This document shows, piece after piece, positions 1-8,435 of a DNA stretch of 64,000 nucleotides. The translations under genes and the position numbers were made by a program. The notes under the pieces are model-generated. The model was not told where the DNA came from, did not search any database, and saw nothing but the letters and a program-made list of their open reading frames with translations. Location: NCBI GenBank assembly GCA_041398905.1, contig JAWKTV010000006.1, positions 259,333 to 323,332 of the forward strand. The letters are read 5' to 3'. Numbering within the stretch: position 1 is the stretch's first letter; each line of letters opens with the position of its first letter. This DNA comes from JAWKTV01 sp041398905 (GTDB taxonomy: Bacteria; Planctomycetota; Planctomycetia; Planctomycetales; Planctomycetaceae).

Positions 1-1
1 G

Positions 2-479
2 GTCGAGCAGCTCACGATGTGGGCCGGCCGGCTGGGCTGCGAGATCGTGCGCAGGAATCCGGAGCCGACCCCGCAGCGGTCGCGTACGCCGGTGTCGATC
101 GCGCGTCGAGCTGGGTGCCGACGTCGCCATCATCGACACCGCTGGTCGACTGCAGACCCACCAGAATCTGATGCAGGAACTGCAGAAGATTCACCGTGTG
201 ATCGCCAAAGGCTCCCCGGCGCCGCACGAAAGCCTGCTCGTCCTTGACGCCACCACTGGCCAGAACGGGCTCTCGCAGGCCACCAAGTTCTCGGAGGCGG
301 CGGGTTGTACCGGCATCGTGCTCGCCAAGCTCGATGGAACCGCCAAAGGGGGTGTCGTCGTCGCCATCCGTCAGCAGATGGGCATTCCAGTCAAGTACGT
401 CGGCGTCGGCGAGCAGATCGACGACCTGACCCTGTTTTCGCCAGACGAGTTCGTCGACGCCCTGATCGCCGAAAACTGA
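2..479 (+). CDS. ftsY: FtsY, signal recognition particle receptor GTPase (C-terminal part, frameshifted)
   Basis: The window opens inside this gene. FtsY is the membrane-bound SRP receptor; its NG-domain GTPase docks ribosome-SRP complexes at the translocon. Seen here: an EQLTMWAGRLG stretch, then the G3 motif in AIIDTAGRLQTHQNL, the G4 region VLAKLDGTAKGG and the usual C-terminus ending in PDEFVDALI. This order and spacing match the FtsY C-terminal half; SRP54 would continue into an M domain, which is absent. The frame changes twice, near 61-66 and 101-108, and each change is repaired by adding one base, so sequencing error is more likely than loss of an essential gene. The N-terminal half and Walker A lie outside the window. 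Confidence 0.9.
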   Translation, partial: SSSSRCGPAGWAARSCAGIRSRPRSGRVRRCRSRVELGADVAIIDTAGRLQTHQNLMQELQKIHRVIAKGSPAPHESLLVLDATTGQNGLSQATKFSEAAGCTGIVLAKLDGTAKGGVVVAIRQQMGIPVKYVGVGEQIDDLTLFSPDEFVDALIAEN

Positions 480-797
480 GCCCTGTGACGAAGGGCCAAA
501 GCGGCATCGCCCCCAAAGGAGCGGGCAACTGTGGAGCGAAAGCGTAACGCCTGCGACGATTCTGCCGGTGGATTGGCATGGGATCGCCCGAAGGTGTCCG
601 CCGGCTGGGGTGAGTTGTGGACATCCGCGCCTCGATCGGCGTGAATAGCTCCGGCTGGTCGCGGCAGCACCCGCCGTCCCACTTCGACCGATCAGGCACC
701 ACGGTGTTGGCGCGAGGTTTGCACCGATACCCCGGCACTCCGCCGCAGGATGCCTCCGATCAGTTCGCATCGTCACTTCTCTCACAACGTTCGGCCC
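480..797. other. Intergenic stretch without a recognisable gene
   Basis: 318 bases between ftsY and the next gene. No conserved protein appears in any frame. A weak 5-bp inverted repeat (GCCCT/AGGGC) follows the ftsY stop but lacks a T run, so I do not call it a terminator. Confidence 0.5.
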
Positions 798-2324
798 ATG
801 CTGATGCATGCCCGCACACAGACCGCCTGCATCGCAGCGCTCAGCAGCCTGTTGTGGGTCGGGCTGTGCGCCGGGCAGAGTGTTCCGTACGGCGGACAAG
901 GCATGTTGCCCGGCGATTGCGTGGCGGGCGTTGGCGACGGGCCGCTGCTGATCGCTCCCCCACGACACAGTCCAGCGATCATCGAACCGTGGCCGGCACC
1001 CGGCCTGCGGGAATATTCAACCGACCGGATTTCGCCACTGCCCGGAACGCCGTCGCCCGCCCCCCCGTATTGCAACTTTTGCTTCGAGGTCACCGAAGAT
1101 TTTGCAAATCGCGTCCTCAGTCGGCAGGACTGCAATGATGGGCCGGTACGCGATTTCGTGCTTGGTGCCGAAGTCTTTGGTGAGCAGACGACGAAGACCC
1201 GGACTCGAGTCGACTTTCTTCCCTGCTCGCAAGCGGCGAAGCTGGAACTGAACCTCATGGGGCAGGTCCACAGTGCGACGGTCGGGGTCACACCCCAGGC
1301 ACACGTCCAAACCGTCGGCCAGCATGAGTTCCGGATCACGAAGGAGATCGAGTTCGATGGCCAGATGATTCGCACACGCTCACCAGCCGCATGGGTGACG
1401 CCATCTCAGCAGAATGTCGCGGCGGCGACGGCGGTCTCGGGCGTCCCCTTGCTGGGGCCGATCGTCAACAACTTCGTGCTGCAAGCCGCGGAGACTCGCG
1501 AGCCCCAGGCACGACAAATCACCGCGGAGAAGATCACCCGACAGGCCGTTCCACGTTTCAATCAAGAAGTCGACAAGGGGCTCGCGCAGCTCAATCAGCA
1601 ACTGGCGACGCGAGTCCGACCGACGTTGCAGCAGTGGCAGCTCATCCCGCAATCGCAGCAGCTCACCAGCCATGATCGAGCGATGCAGTGGCGGGTCACC
1701 CTAGGGAACTCCGCGGCAACCACCCCTCCACCGATGGATCGCAGCGGCGAGCCGCATGGCGAAGCGGGGATGCTTTGCCTGCACGAGTCGCTGCTCAACG
1801 GGTTGCTGGACCGTTTGCCGCTCGCAGGGGCCGAGGTGCCCGACGCCGCGATGGACGCGTGGTTCCAGTCGCTCGCGGCGGGAGAAGGACTGGCGGCCCT
1901 GGCCCGCAGTCGCGGCGACATCCGCCCCAATCTCGCGACGATCATCTTTGATCGCCGCGACCCGATTCGCTTCCGCTTCGACAGACGCCGGGCCGAGCTG
2001 GTCGTCCGCATCGGCATCCGCCCCGTCGCCGGTCCGGAGATCAACATTCAGGAGATCACCATTCCCTTTGAAGTGCGGGTAACGGCGGACCGCCTGGAAT
2101 TCGTACCTGAAGAGGTCTCCATCGCGGCCGCCAACCCGCAGGCGCCCGAAGGAGTGCTCGACGACCCGGCACGGCAGGTCATACGCCGTGAAGTGCAGTC
2201 GCGGCTGCAGAGCCGCAGCGTTCCCCGGCACCTGCCGCTGTTCTTCGCACAAACGGAAGACGCGGCGGTCATGCTCCGCTCCGTCACCTTCGAGGACGGC
2301 TGGCTCACGCTGCGAGCGGACTAG
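798..2324 (+). CDS. Secreted protein of unknown function, about 508 aa
   Basis: Not recognised as a named family. The chosen start (798, with a second ATG at 804) gives a clear signal peptide: a short basic segment, a hydrophobic core (AALSSLLWVGLCAG) and a cleavage site before QSVPYGG. The mature protein begins with a Pro-rich segment, then a region with two cysteines spaced as YCNFCFEV, followed by alternating beta-like and helical stretches, with no catalytic motif I can name. The central part (about residues 230-290) is rich in Gln and Arg and looks like an amphipathic helix. The reading frame is intact. Export across the inner membrane is inferred from the signal peptide; the role is unknown. 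Confidence 0.7.
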   Translation: MLMHARTQTACIAALSSLLWVGLCAGQSVPYGGQGMLPGDCVAGVGDGPLLIAPPRHSPAIIEPWPAPGLREYSTDRISPLPGTPSPAPPYCNFCFEVTEDFANRVLSRQDCNDGPVRDFVLGAEVFGEQTTKTRTRVDFLPCSQAAKLELNLMGQVHSATVGVTPQAHVQTVGQHEFRITKEIEFDGQMIRTRSPAAWVTPSQQNVAAATAVSGVPLLGPIVNNFVLQAAETREPQARQITAEKITRQAVPRFNQEVDKGLAQLNQQLATRVRPTLQQWQLIPQSQQLTSHDRAMQWRVTLGNSAATTPPPMDRSGEPHGEAGMLCLHESLLNGLLDRLPLAGAEVPDAAMDAWFQSLAAGEGLAALARSRGDIRPNLATIIFDRRDPIRFRFDRRRAELVVRIGIRPVAGPEINIQEITIPFEVRVTADRLEFVPEEVSIAAANPQAPEGVLDDPARQVIRREVQSRLQSRSVPRHLPLFFAQTEDAAVMLRSVTFEDGWLTLRAD

Positions 2325-2381
2325 CGAGGTCGCCACCCGCAGGGATGACAGGGTCAGTCCGCCCGCAGCCGCCGCGGACGC

Positions 2382-3521
2382 TCACTTCGTCGACTCGTGC
2401 TCCCCAGACGCCTGCGATCCAGGCACTTGCGACCGTGGTTCTTGTGTACCCAGTTCCTGCTTCTCCGGCTCGCGTGTCGATGCGGGTGCCACTGCCGACG
2501 CCGCTGCCTGTGCCGCTGACAACTCCGGTGCTCCGTCGGAACTGCGGCGATTCACCGGGATCGACAGGTACATCCTCCACAGGCCCAGCAGCACGAGCAG
2601 GCCCACCACAAACATGCCGCCGAGGATCGCCAGCCCCTCGGCGTCTCCAAACAGCCGGCGGAGTGCGAACGTCGACTTACTGATCGGAGCACCGCGATCA
2701 CTGGCGATGTTGAGTTCAAACATCCAGATCGCCCGCCAACCGAATAGCACCAGCAGGGTCGCCAGCGCAAGGAACGGACCGTAGGGCACGTAGGTGCGAC
2801 TGGAAACGACCCGAACCAGAACGCCAATCAGCACGGCGCACACGGGCGCGATCAGGAACGCGATGATCACCGGTTGCCAGCCGATGAACGCTCCGATCAT
2901 CGCCATCAGCGTGACGTCGCCAAAACCCAGCGCTTCCTGGCCGAGCAACATCGATGCGCCGACTCGCGCCAGCCACACGATGCCTCCGCCGACCACGAGG
3001 CCCGTCCCGCTCCAGGCCAGGCCATGCAGCCGCGGATACTCGGCAAGCCAGCCGGGAATGTATGGCCCCTGCAGTTGCGGAACCTCGGCGTTCCAGTCGA
3101 CCCAGATGTGGACGAGTTGCAGTTCCCCCAGCAGCGTCGCCCCCACCAGTGCCAGCAGCATGCCGTTGACCGTCGTGGAATCGAGGATGTAGTACGTCCT
3201 CAAATCCGTCGCACTGGCGACGGCGAGCAGCGTGATGAGCAGCGAATGGAACGTCGGTCGCAGCAGCCAGGACCACTCGCCGGGCATCACCTCGGGGGTC
3301 TGTTGCCAGCCCCGCGTCAAACAGCCCCACGTCAACAGCATCGCCAGTCCGCCCGCGCAGGCTCCCCAGCCGAACGGCGCGAATCCCGGACGAGTCTCAC
3401 AGGCCCGGAGGCCCCGCCGGGTCAACCAGCAGGTGAGCAGCAGTGCCAGCACCCCGTTGGCGATGGCCGGGGCCAGCGAGGGGCTACCAGGGATGGCGTC
3501 GACAATCTGGGAGACGCTCAT
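2382..3521 (-). CDS. A24-family prepilin peptidase-like membrane protease
   Basis: About 379 aa from the ATG at 3521. It carries the two aspartates of A24 (type IV prepilin peptidase) enzymes: D106 in TDLRTYYI and D202 in GFGDVTLMAMIG, the GxGD motif. Several hydrophobic segments surround them. The N-terminal cytoplasmic methyltransferase module with its CxxC pairs, found in PilD, is missing, so it is closer to peptidase-only members, but it has extra N-terminal membrane segments and a long Ser/Glu/Gln-rich C-terminal tail. Such enzymes cleave leader peptides of pilin-like proteins at the inner membrane. It lies 156 bases downstream of the MotA/TolQ-type gene on the same strand. The substrate is unknown; a second A24 enzyme is encoded at 61103. 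Confidence 0.85.
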   Translation of the reverse strand: MSVSQIVDAIPGSPSLAPAIANGVLALLLTCWLTRRGLRACETRPGFAPFGWGACAGGLAMLLTWGCLTRGWQQTPEVMPGEWSWLLRPTFHSLLITLLAVASATDLRTYYILDSTTVNGMLLALVGATLLGELQLVHIWVDWNAEVPQLQGPYIPGWLAEYPRLHGLAWSGTGLVVGGGIVWLARVGASMLLGQEALGFGDVTLMAMIGAFIGWQPVIIAFLIAPVCAVLIGVLVRVVSSRTYVPYGPFLALATLLVLFGWRAIWMFELNIASDRGAPISKSTFALRRLFGDAEGLAILGGMFVVGLLVLLGLWRMYLSIPVNRRSSDGAPELSAAQAAASAVAPASTREPEKQELGTQEPRSQVPGSQASGEHESTK

Positions 3522-3677
3522 CGCCGCTGTAACCCATTCATGCGATGACTTCGCGGGCCACGAAGCGAGATATCGGCCAGACCGCCCGGCGCACTGGCCG
3601 CCCAACGTCCCGATGCACTTCGAGCTTCGTTCGCCGATGCGGCTGGCATCGCTGCGCGTTCGCGTGACATGCGGATG

Positions 3678-4619
3678 TCAAACCGCCTTCTTCGCCGGCG
3701 GGGCGTTGCGGCTGCCAGCGGACTCACGAGTCGCATTCGATTTCTCCGCCAGTCCCTCCGACGAAACATGTTCGACGACGCTTTGCGCCAGTTGATCCAT
3801 CTCGAGCACCAGTGAGTCGACGCGACCCGAGAGGTACATGTAGGAGATCAGCGAGGGAATGGCGATCACCAGTCCCGCGGCGGTCGTCACCAGTGCGAGA
3901 GCGATGCCCGAAGCCAACTGAGCGGTGTTTCCCATCCGTCCCGCGGCGGCGATGTCGTTAAACGATTGCAGCATCCCCCAGACTGTACCCAGCAGTCCGA
4001 TGAGCGGTGTAATGGTCGCCACACCGTTGATGACCCGCAGATGTTTGCGGAGTGAACTGACCTGTCGCTCGCCGCCGTCGATGATCGCCTGCTCGACTTC
4101 TACGCTCGGTTTATCCCATTTGCGGACACCGTGCGCGAAGACGTGAGCCACCGGGCTATCGTTGCGAACGCAGATCTCCAGAGCTTCGTCGCGATTGAGT
4201 TCCCCTTCCTGCAGCAGCTTGAGAAAGCGTTGCACGAACGGCTTCGGTATCACTCGCCCCTGCCGCAGCACTACCAGCCGCTCGGTGGTGAACCACAAGG
4301 CGATGAGCGTCGCGATGGCGAACGGGGTGATCCAGTATCCAAGCGCTCGCACGATCTGCACGACGCTGCGTGGCAGTTTGCCGCCCAGCCCGTCGTCGGG
4401 CTCCGCCGAGTCGGACGGTGCTGCGTCAGGTGACGCGGTGCCAGGCGGCGGAGCAGATGGCGGCGGCACAACGTCCGGCGACGCTGCCGAGCCGGTCGAT
4501 GTCGGCGGAGACGACTGACCACGCACGCTTCCCGGCGTCACGAGCACGACAATCGTGCAGATGACGACCGCACCAACCACCGCGAGCATCCTTGCGGCAA
4601 GCATGTTCACAATCTCCAT
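3678..4619 (-). CDS. MotA/TolQ/ExbB-family proton channel protein
   Basis: About 313 aa from the ATG at 4619 (an alternative is 4604). An N-terminal hydrophobic segment that could be a signal peptide is followed by a Pro/Ala/Ser-rich linker of roughly 40 residues. Then come the three membrane segments of the family: one near ALGYWITPFAIATLIALWF, and two after a cytoplasmic loop, in TPLIGLLGTVWGMLQSF and ALVTTAAGLVIAIPSLI. The glycine-rich GLLGTVWGM segment and the TTAAGLxxAIP segment are typical of TolQ/ExbB. These proteins form the inner-membrane proton channel that powers TolA/TonB-like partners. No ExbD/TolR-like partner is adjacent; the next gene on this strand is a prepilin peptidase, so the machine it drives is unclear. 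Confidence 0.88.
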   Translation of the reverse strand: MEIVNMLAARMLAVVGAVVICTIVVLVTPGSVRGQSSPPTSTGSAASPDVVPPPSAPPPGTASPDAAPSDSAEPDDGLGGKLPRSVVQIVRALGYWITPFAIATLIALWFTTERLVVLRQGRVIPKPFVQRFLKLLQEGELNRDEALEICVRNDSPVAHVFAHGVRKWDKPSVEVEQAIIDGGERQVSSLRKHLRVINGVATITPLIGLLGTVWGMLQSFNDIAAAGRMGNTAQLASGIALALVTTAAGLVIAIPSLISYMYLSGRVDSLVLEMDQLAQSVVEHVSSEGLAEKSNATRESAGSRNAPPAKKAV

Positions 4620-5043
4620 TCGATCAATCGCATCGGGCGACGTTGGACGGTCGTCAATTCGAGCGACTACGGGGCCATCTGAGTGACGGCTCACAGTCGA
4701 CATTGCCGGCCGGGTCACGGACCGCAGGCCCATCACCCCGAAACGGTTGAGTCATCCCCATCCCGCTCGCAATGACCGGCCAAAGCAGAATGATATCAAC
4801 GCCCGTCGGGGAAATCATCGTCAATCAGCCGGGTTGCAAGGTGTGTGTGGTCGCAGGCTGAAGGCGATCCTCGGCTTCAATCGAGACACAGATCCCGTGT
4901 TCATGCCGGCGTTCCGCACAGGTGATCCCCGCTCCATGTCGACATGCCCGCGACAAGTCGCCGCAGGTTGCTTTTCATTCGCCGGGAGAACTCATTACAA
5001 CAGGGGCCGATACGTTTTCGCGACCAATGACGAGAGAATCTCC
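4620..5043. other. Divergent intergenic region
   Basis: 424 bases between the minus-strand proton-channel gene and the plus-strand esterase. It should hold promoters for both. I see no consensus -35/-10 pair and no conserved reading frame; an in-frame extension upstream of 5044 exists but lacks protein-like composition. Confidence 0.5.
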
Positions 5044-7017
5044 ATGCGGTTTCCAATCCTGCGTACCGGGTTGTGTCTGGCCGGGCTGCTGCTGTGTGTG
5101 AGCGACGCGGCGCTCTCGGCCGATGGGCCGTTCTTGCATCCCCTGTTCAGCGATCATGCGGTGCTGCAGCGCGGGATTGAAGTCCCTGTGTGGGGCTGGA
5201 CCGCCCCGGGTGCGGATGTCCGCGTGACGATGCAGGGGAAGTCGGTGCATGCGAAGGCCGACGAGAGCGGTCGCTGGCTGGCGAAGCTGCCACCGCTGGT
5301 CGCCGGGGGACCGTTCCAGATGGATGTGGTCGGCCCGCAAACGGTGCATCTGAAAGATGTGCTGGTGGGTGAGGTCTGGATCTGCTCCGGACAGTCGAAC
5401 ATGGAGTGGCCGGTCACCGCCTCGAACGACGCCGAAAACGAAGTCAAGAAGGCGCTTCACCCCCGCATCCGGCTGTTCACTGTCCCGAAGAAGATTTCGC
5501 TCGAACCGCAGTCGCTCGTCGAGTCGAGCTGGCAGCTCTGTACACCAGAGACGATCGGGAATTTCTCGGCCGTCGGTTTCTACTTCGGTCGCGAGTTGCA
5601 GCCCAAGATAGACCTGCCCGTCGGGCTGATCCATACCTCGTGGGGCGGGACTGTCGCCGAGGCCTGGACGAGCGGCACGGCGTTGAACGCGATGCCCGAC
5701 TTCCAGCCCGCCGTTGCACAGGTCCAGCAACAGGCCGAACAACAGAAGGCCGGAGCCACGGGTACCCTCGAAGAACAGATGGCCAAATGGTGGACCGACA
5801 ACGACCCCGGCTCGAAGCCGGACGCCAACTGGCACGCAATCGATGTCCCGGCGGAAGGCTGGCAAGCGATGAACCTGCCGGCCGCCTGGGAGTCGGCGGG
5901 CCTCGACGGCTTTGATGGAATTGTCTGGTTCCGCAAGTCGGTCGAACTCCCGGCTGAGCTGGCGGGCAAGACGGCCACCCTGGAACTCGGCCCGATCGAC
6001 GATCGGGACGACACCTTCTTCAACGGCCAACGTGTTGGCGGCCAGAATGTCTGGACAGCCCCCCGCACTTTCCCGATCCCGGCGGGGCAGCTCAAGGTAG
6101 GGGCCAACATCATCGCTGTCCGCGTGCTCGACACCGGCGGCGGAGGCGGCATTTACGGTCAGCCGGAGCAACTGCGGCTCGTCATTCCCGTCCAGGAGGG
6201 GGTCGCCGAGGAGAAGGTGATCCCGCTGGCGGGAGAGTGGCAGTACCGGGCCAGCACCCCGATCGCACAACTTCCGCCCGTCCCGCAGTCGGCCGGACAG
6301 AATCCCAACGTCGCCACGGTGCTGTACAATGGCATGGTCGCTCCCCTGGAGCCATACGGCGTTCGGGGCGCGATCTGGTATCAGGGGGAAAGCAACGCGG
6401 GCCGCGCCGAGCAGTACGCGACGCTGCTGCCGACGCTGATTGGCGATTGGCGGAACCGCTTCGCCTCGCCAGGGTTCGACTTCATGATCGTGCAGCTCGC
6501 CAACTTCATGGCGGTACAAACCACGCCCGTCGAGAACGGCTGGGCGGATTTGCGTGATGCGCAGGCCCGTACTGCGAAGGCCGACCCGCGGGTCGGCCTC
6601 GCGGTCATTACTGACATCGGCGACGCGGCGGACATTCACCCCCGCAACAAGCAGGACGTCGGCAAGCGGCTCGCCCTGCAGGCACTGGCGATCAGTTACG
6701 GCAAGACGGACATCGTTCCCGCCGGTCCCGAGTTCGCCGAGGTGACCCGCGATGGTGCCAATCTTCGCGTCAAGTTCCTCCATGCCGACGGACTGGAAGC
6801 CAAGGGGGGCGAGCTGAAGGGCTTCGCCATCGCCGGTGCCGATGGCAACTTCGTCTGGGCGAAAGGGACGATTGAAGGCGACACCGTCGTGCTGAACGCC
6901 GCCGAAGGTCCCGAGCCCACGATGGTGAAGTACAACTGGGCGAATAACCCCATTGGCAATCTGTTCAACGGGGCCAAACTGCCCGCCGCCCCGTTTCAGG
7001 CCAGCGTGGCCCAGTAG
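5044..7017 (+). CDS. Sialate O-acetylesterase family SGNH hydrolase, secreted
   Basis: About 657 aa, a usual length for this family. The start at 5044 gives a clean signal peptide (LCLAGLLLCVSDAALSA). SGNH blocks are visible: WICSGQSNMEWPV with the nucleophile serine, GAIWYQGESNA, and the D-x-x-H catalytic pair in DIGDAADIHPRNK. Between about residues 246 and 400 lies a beta-sandwich-like segment with sugar-binding features (WFRKSVELP, then GGQNVW). The family removes O-acetyl groups from sialic acids or from xylan- and pectin-like plant and algal glycans; the exact substrate cannot be read here. The frame is intact. It stands alone, between a divergent neighbour and the downstream methyltransferase. 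Confidence 0.92.
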   Translation: MRFPILRTGLCLAGLLLCVSDAALSADGPFLHPLFSDHAVLQRGIEVPVWGWTAPGADVRVTMQGKSVHAKADESGRWLAKLPPLVAGGPFQMDVVGPQTVHLKDVLVGEVWICSGQSNMEWPVTASNDAENEVKKALHPRIRLFTVPKKISLEPQSLVESSWQLCTPETIGNFSAVGFYFGRELQPKIDLPVGLIHTSWGGTVAEAWTSGTALNAMPDFQPAVAQVQQQAEQQKAGATGTLEEQMAKWWTDNDPGSKPDANWHAIDVPAEGWQAMNLPAAWESAGLDGFDGIVWFRKSVELPAELAGKTATLELGPIDDRDDTFFNGQRVGGQNVWTAPRTFPIPAGQLKVGANIIAVRVLDTGGGGGIYGQPEQLRLVIPVQEGVAEEKVIPLAGEWQYRASTPIAQLPPVPQSAGQNPNVATVLYNGMVAPLEPYGVRGAIWYQGESNAGRAEQYATLLPTLIGDWRNRFASPGFDFMIVQLANFMAVQTTPVENGWADLRDAQARTAKADPRVGLAVITDIGDAADIHPRNKQDVGKRLALQALAISYGKTDIVPAGPEFAEVTRDGANLRVKFLHADGLEAKGGELKGFAIAGADGNFVWAKGTIEGDTVVLNAAEGPEPTMVKYNWANNPIGNLFNGAKLPAAPFQASVAQ

Positions 7018-7201
7018 CCGGCGGGGCTGCCTTCGGGCGAACGGCCGGGTCGGTCCTCCGCTCGACCCGGCGGCGCCAAGCCCGAGTCGGCGGCGTCATG
7101 CGTCGGCCTTCGACCACGGGCCCTCTACAGCGAATGTCCTGGATGGCTGCGGTACGGCGGCGGAGTGGTCACTGGTCGAATCCAGTCAGGAGCGAACGGT
7201 C

Positions 7202-8383
7202 TTGTCGAACGAGCTTCTCGAAGCCGCACGATCCGCGATGGACGCGGGCGGACTGGTCGCGCTCACGCTCTCCCGCCCGTGCGCAGGCTGCGCGGTGCCG
7301 CTGCGACAGACCGCAAGGCCGGTCGAGATTCGCGGCGTCACAAAGCAGCAGTGGAGTTGGCGGGAAGGCCCCTGCGAGATGCACGCCAACTACACCGGCG
7401 AAGAGTCGTTCGCCCGGCTGTCGGAGCTGTTCCCATCACAGTATCGCAACGTGCATCTGCGGACGGTCGACACGGAGATCGAGGCGCGGACAACCAGCGC
7501 GGCGAACTGCGACTGACTCGCCGGGCGGTGGCGGGCGCCGGTGGTGACGACGCACGATCGCAAGAAACGCCACCCGATTCGGAAGGCGAAGCGTGTCCGT
7601 TCCTTGCGGAGATCGGCGTCATGACGGCCGATGGCACGGTGCGGGCGAAGCAACAGCACAAGTTTCGGCAGATCAACCGCTACCTCGAGTTCATCGACGA
7701 CGTGCTGCCTGACCTGCCCCCGGAAGGACCGCTATCAATCGTGGATTGCGGGTGCGGCAAGAGCGGATTGACGTTCGCACTGCATCACCATTTGACCGTG
7801 AACCACGGCCGCGAGGTCCGCGCCGTCGGTCTTGATCGCGAGTCGCAGGTGATTGATCGCTGTCGCAACCTTTCGCGACGGCTGGAACTGTCTGGTTTGA
7901 CGTTCCTGCAGGGCGATATCGCCGACTACCAGCCGGCGGGACGAGTCGACATGGTGGTCTCACTGCACGCCTGCGACACCGCGACCGATGCCGCGCTGGC
8001 TCAGGCGGTCCGCTGGGAGGCCGACGTGATACTCGCGGTTCCCTGTTGCCAGCACGAGGTCGCTCCGCAGTTGACCGCCAACGCGCTGGCGGGGCTGTTG
8101 CGGTTTGGACTGCTGAAGGAACGCTTCGCGGCGGACATCACCGACGCGCTGCGGGCGAACCTGCTTGAAGCCGTTGGCTACAAGTCGCAAATCGTGGAAT
8201 TTATCGAACTCGAACATACCCCCAAGAATCTGCTGATTCGGGCCGTCAAGCGGCGACTTCGAAACCACCGCCCAGCAGCCTGTCCCCATGAAGTCGATCG
8301 AACGATACGAACAACTCAAACAAACGGTGGGCATCACCACGTCGCGCTGGAACGCGCCCTCGGCGATCGCCTCCCGTCGATGA
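7202..8383 (+). CDS. Class I SAM-dependent methyltransferase (Methyltransf_32-like), frameshifted
   Basis: The N-terminal part reads in one frame from a TTG start at 7202, preceded by an AGGAG ribosome-binding site, through GGLVALTLSRP and RPVEIRGVTKQQWS. The catalytic part reads in another: KFRQINRYLEF, then SAM-binding motif I in IVDCGCGKSGLTFAL, an acidic residue after strand 2 (AVGLDRE), VVSLHACDTATD and VPCCQHE. The C-terminus probably returns to a third frame (near 8255), ending at 8383 with a DFETTAQQPV...YEQLKQTVG tail. This architecture fits the roughly 400-residue METTL25/Trm13-like bacterial methyltransferases. The substrate, probably RNA or protein, is unknown. Shifts lie near 7515 and 8255. 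Confidence 0.8.
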
Positions 8384-8435
8384 ACGGCTGACGAGCTGAA
8401 CCTGTCCGGCGATGAGGCGTCTGACCAGCGGGAGT

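Noticed and set aside
4975..6783. A 602-residue open frame on the minus strand
   Set aside because: It lies antisense to the intact sialate O-acetylesterase, has no family features and is rich in Arg/Leu as expected of a GC-rich shadow.
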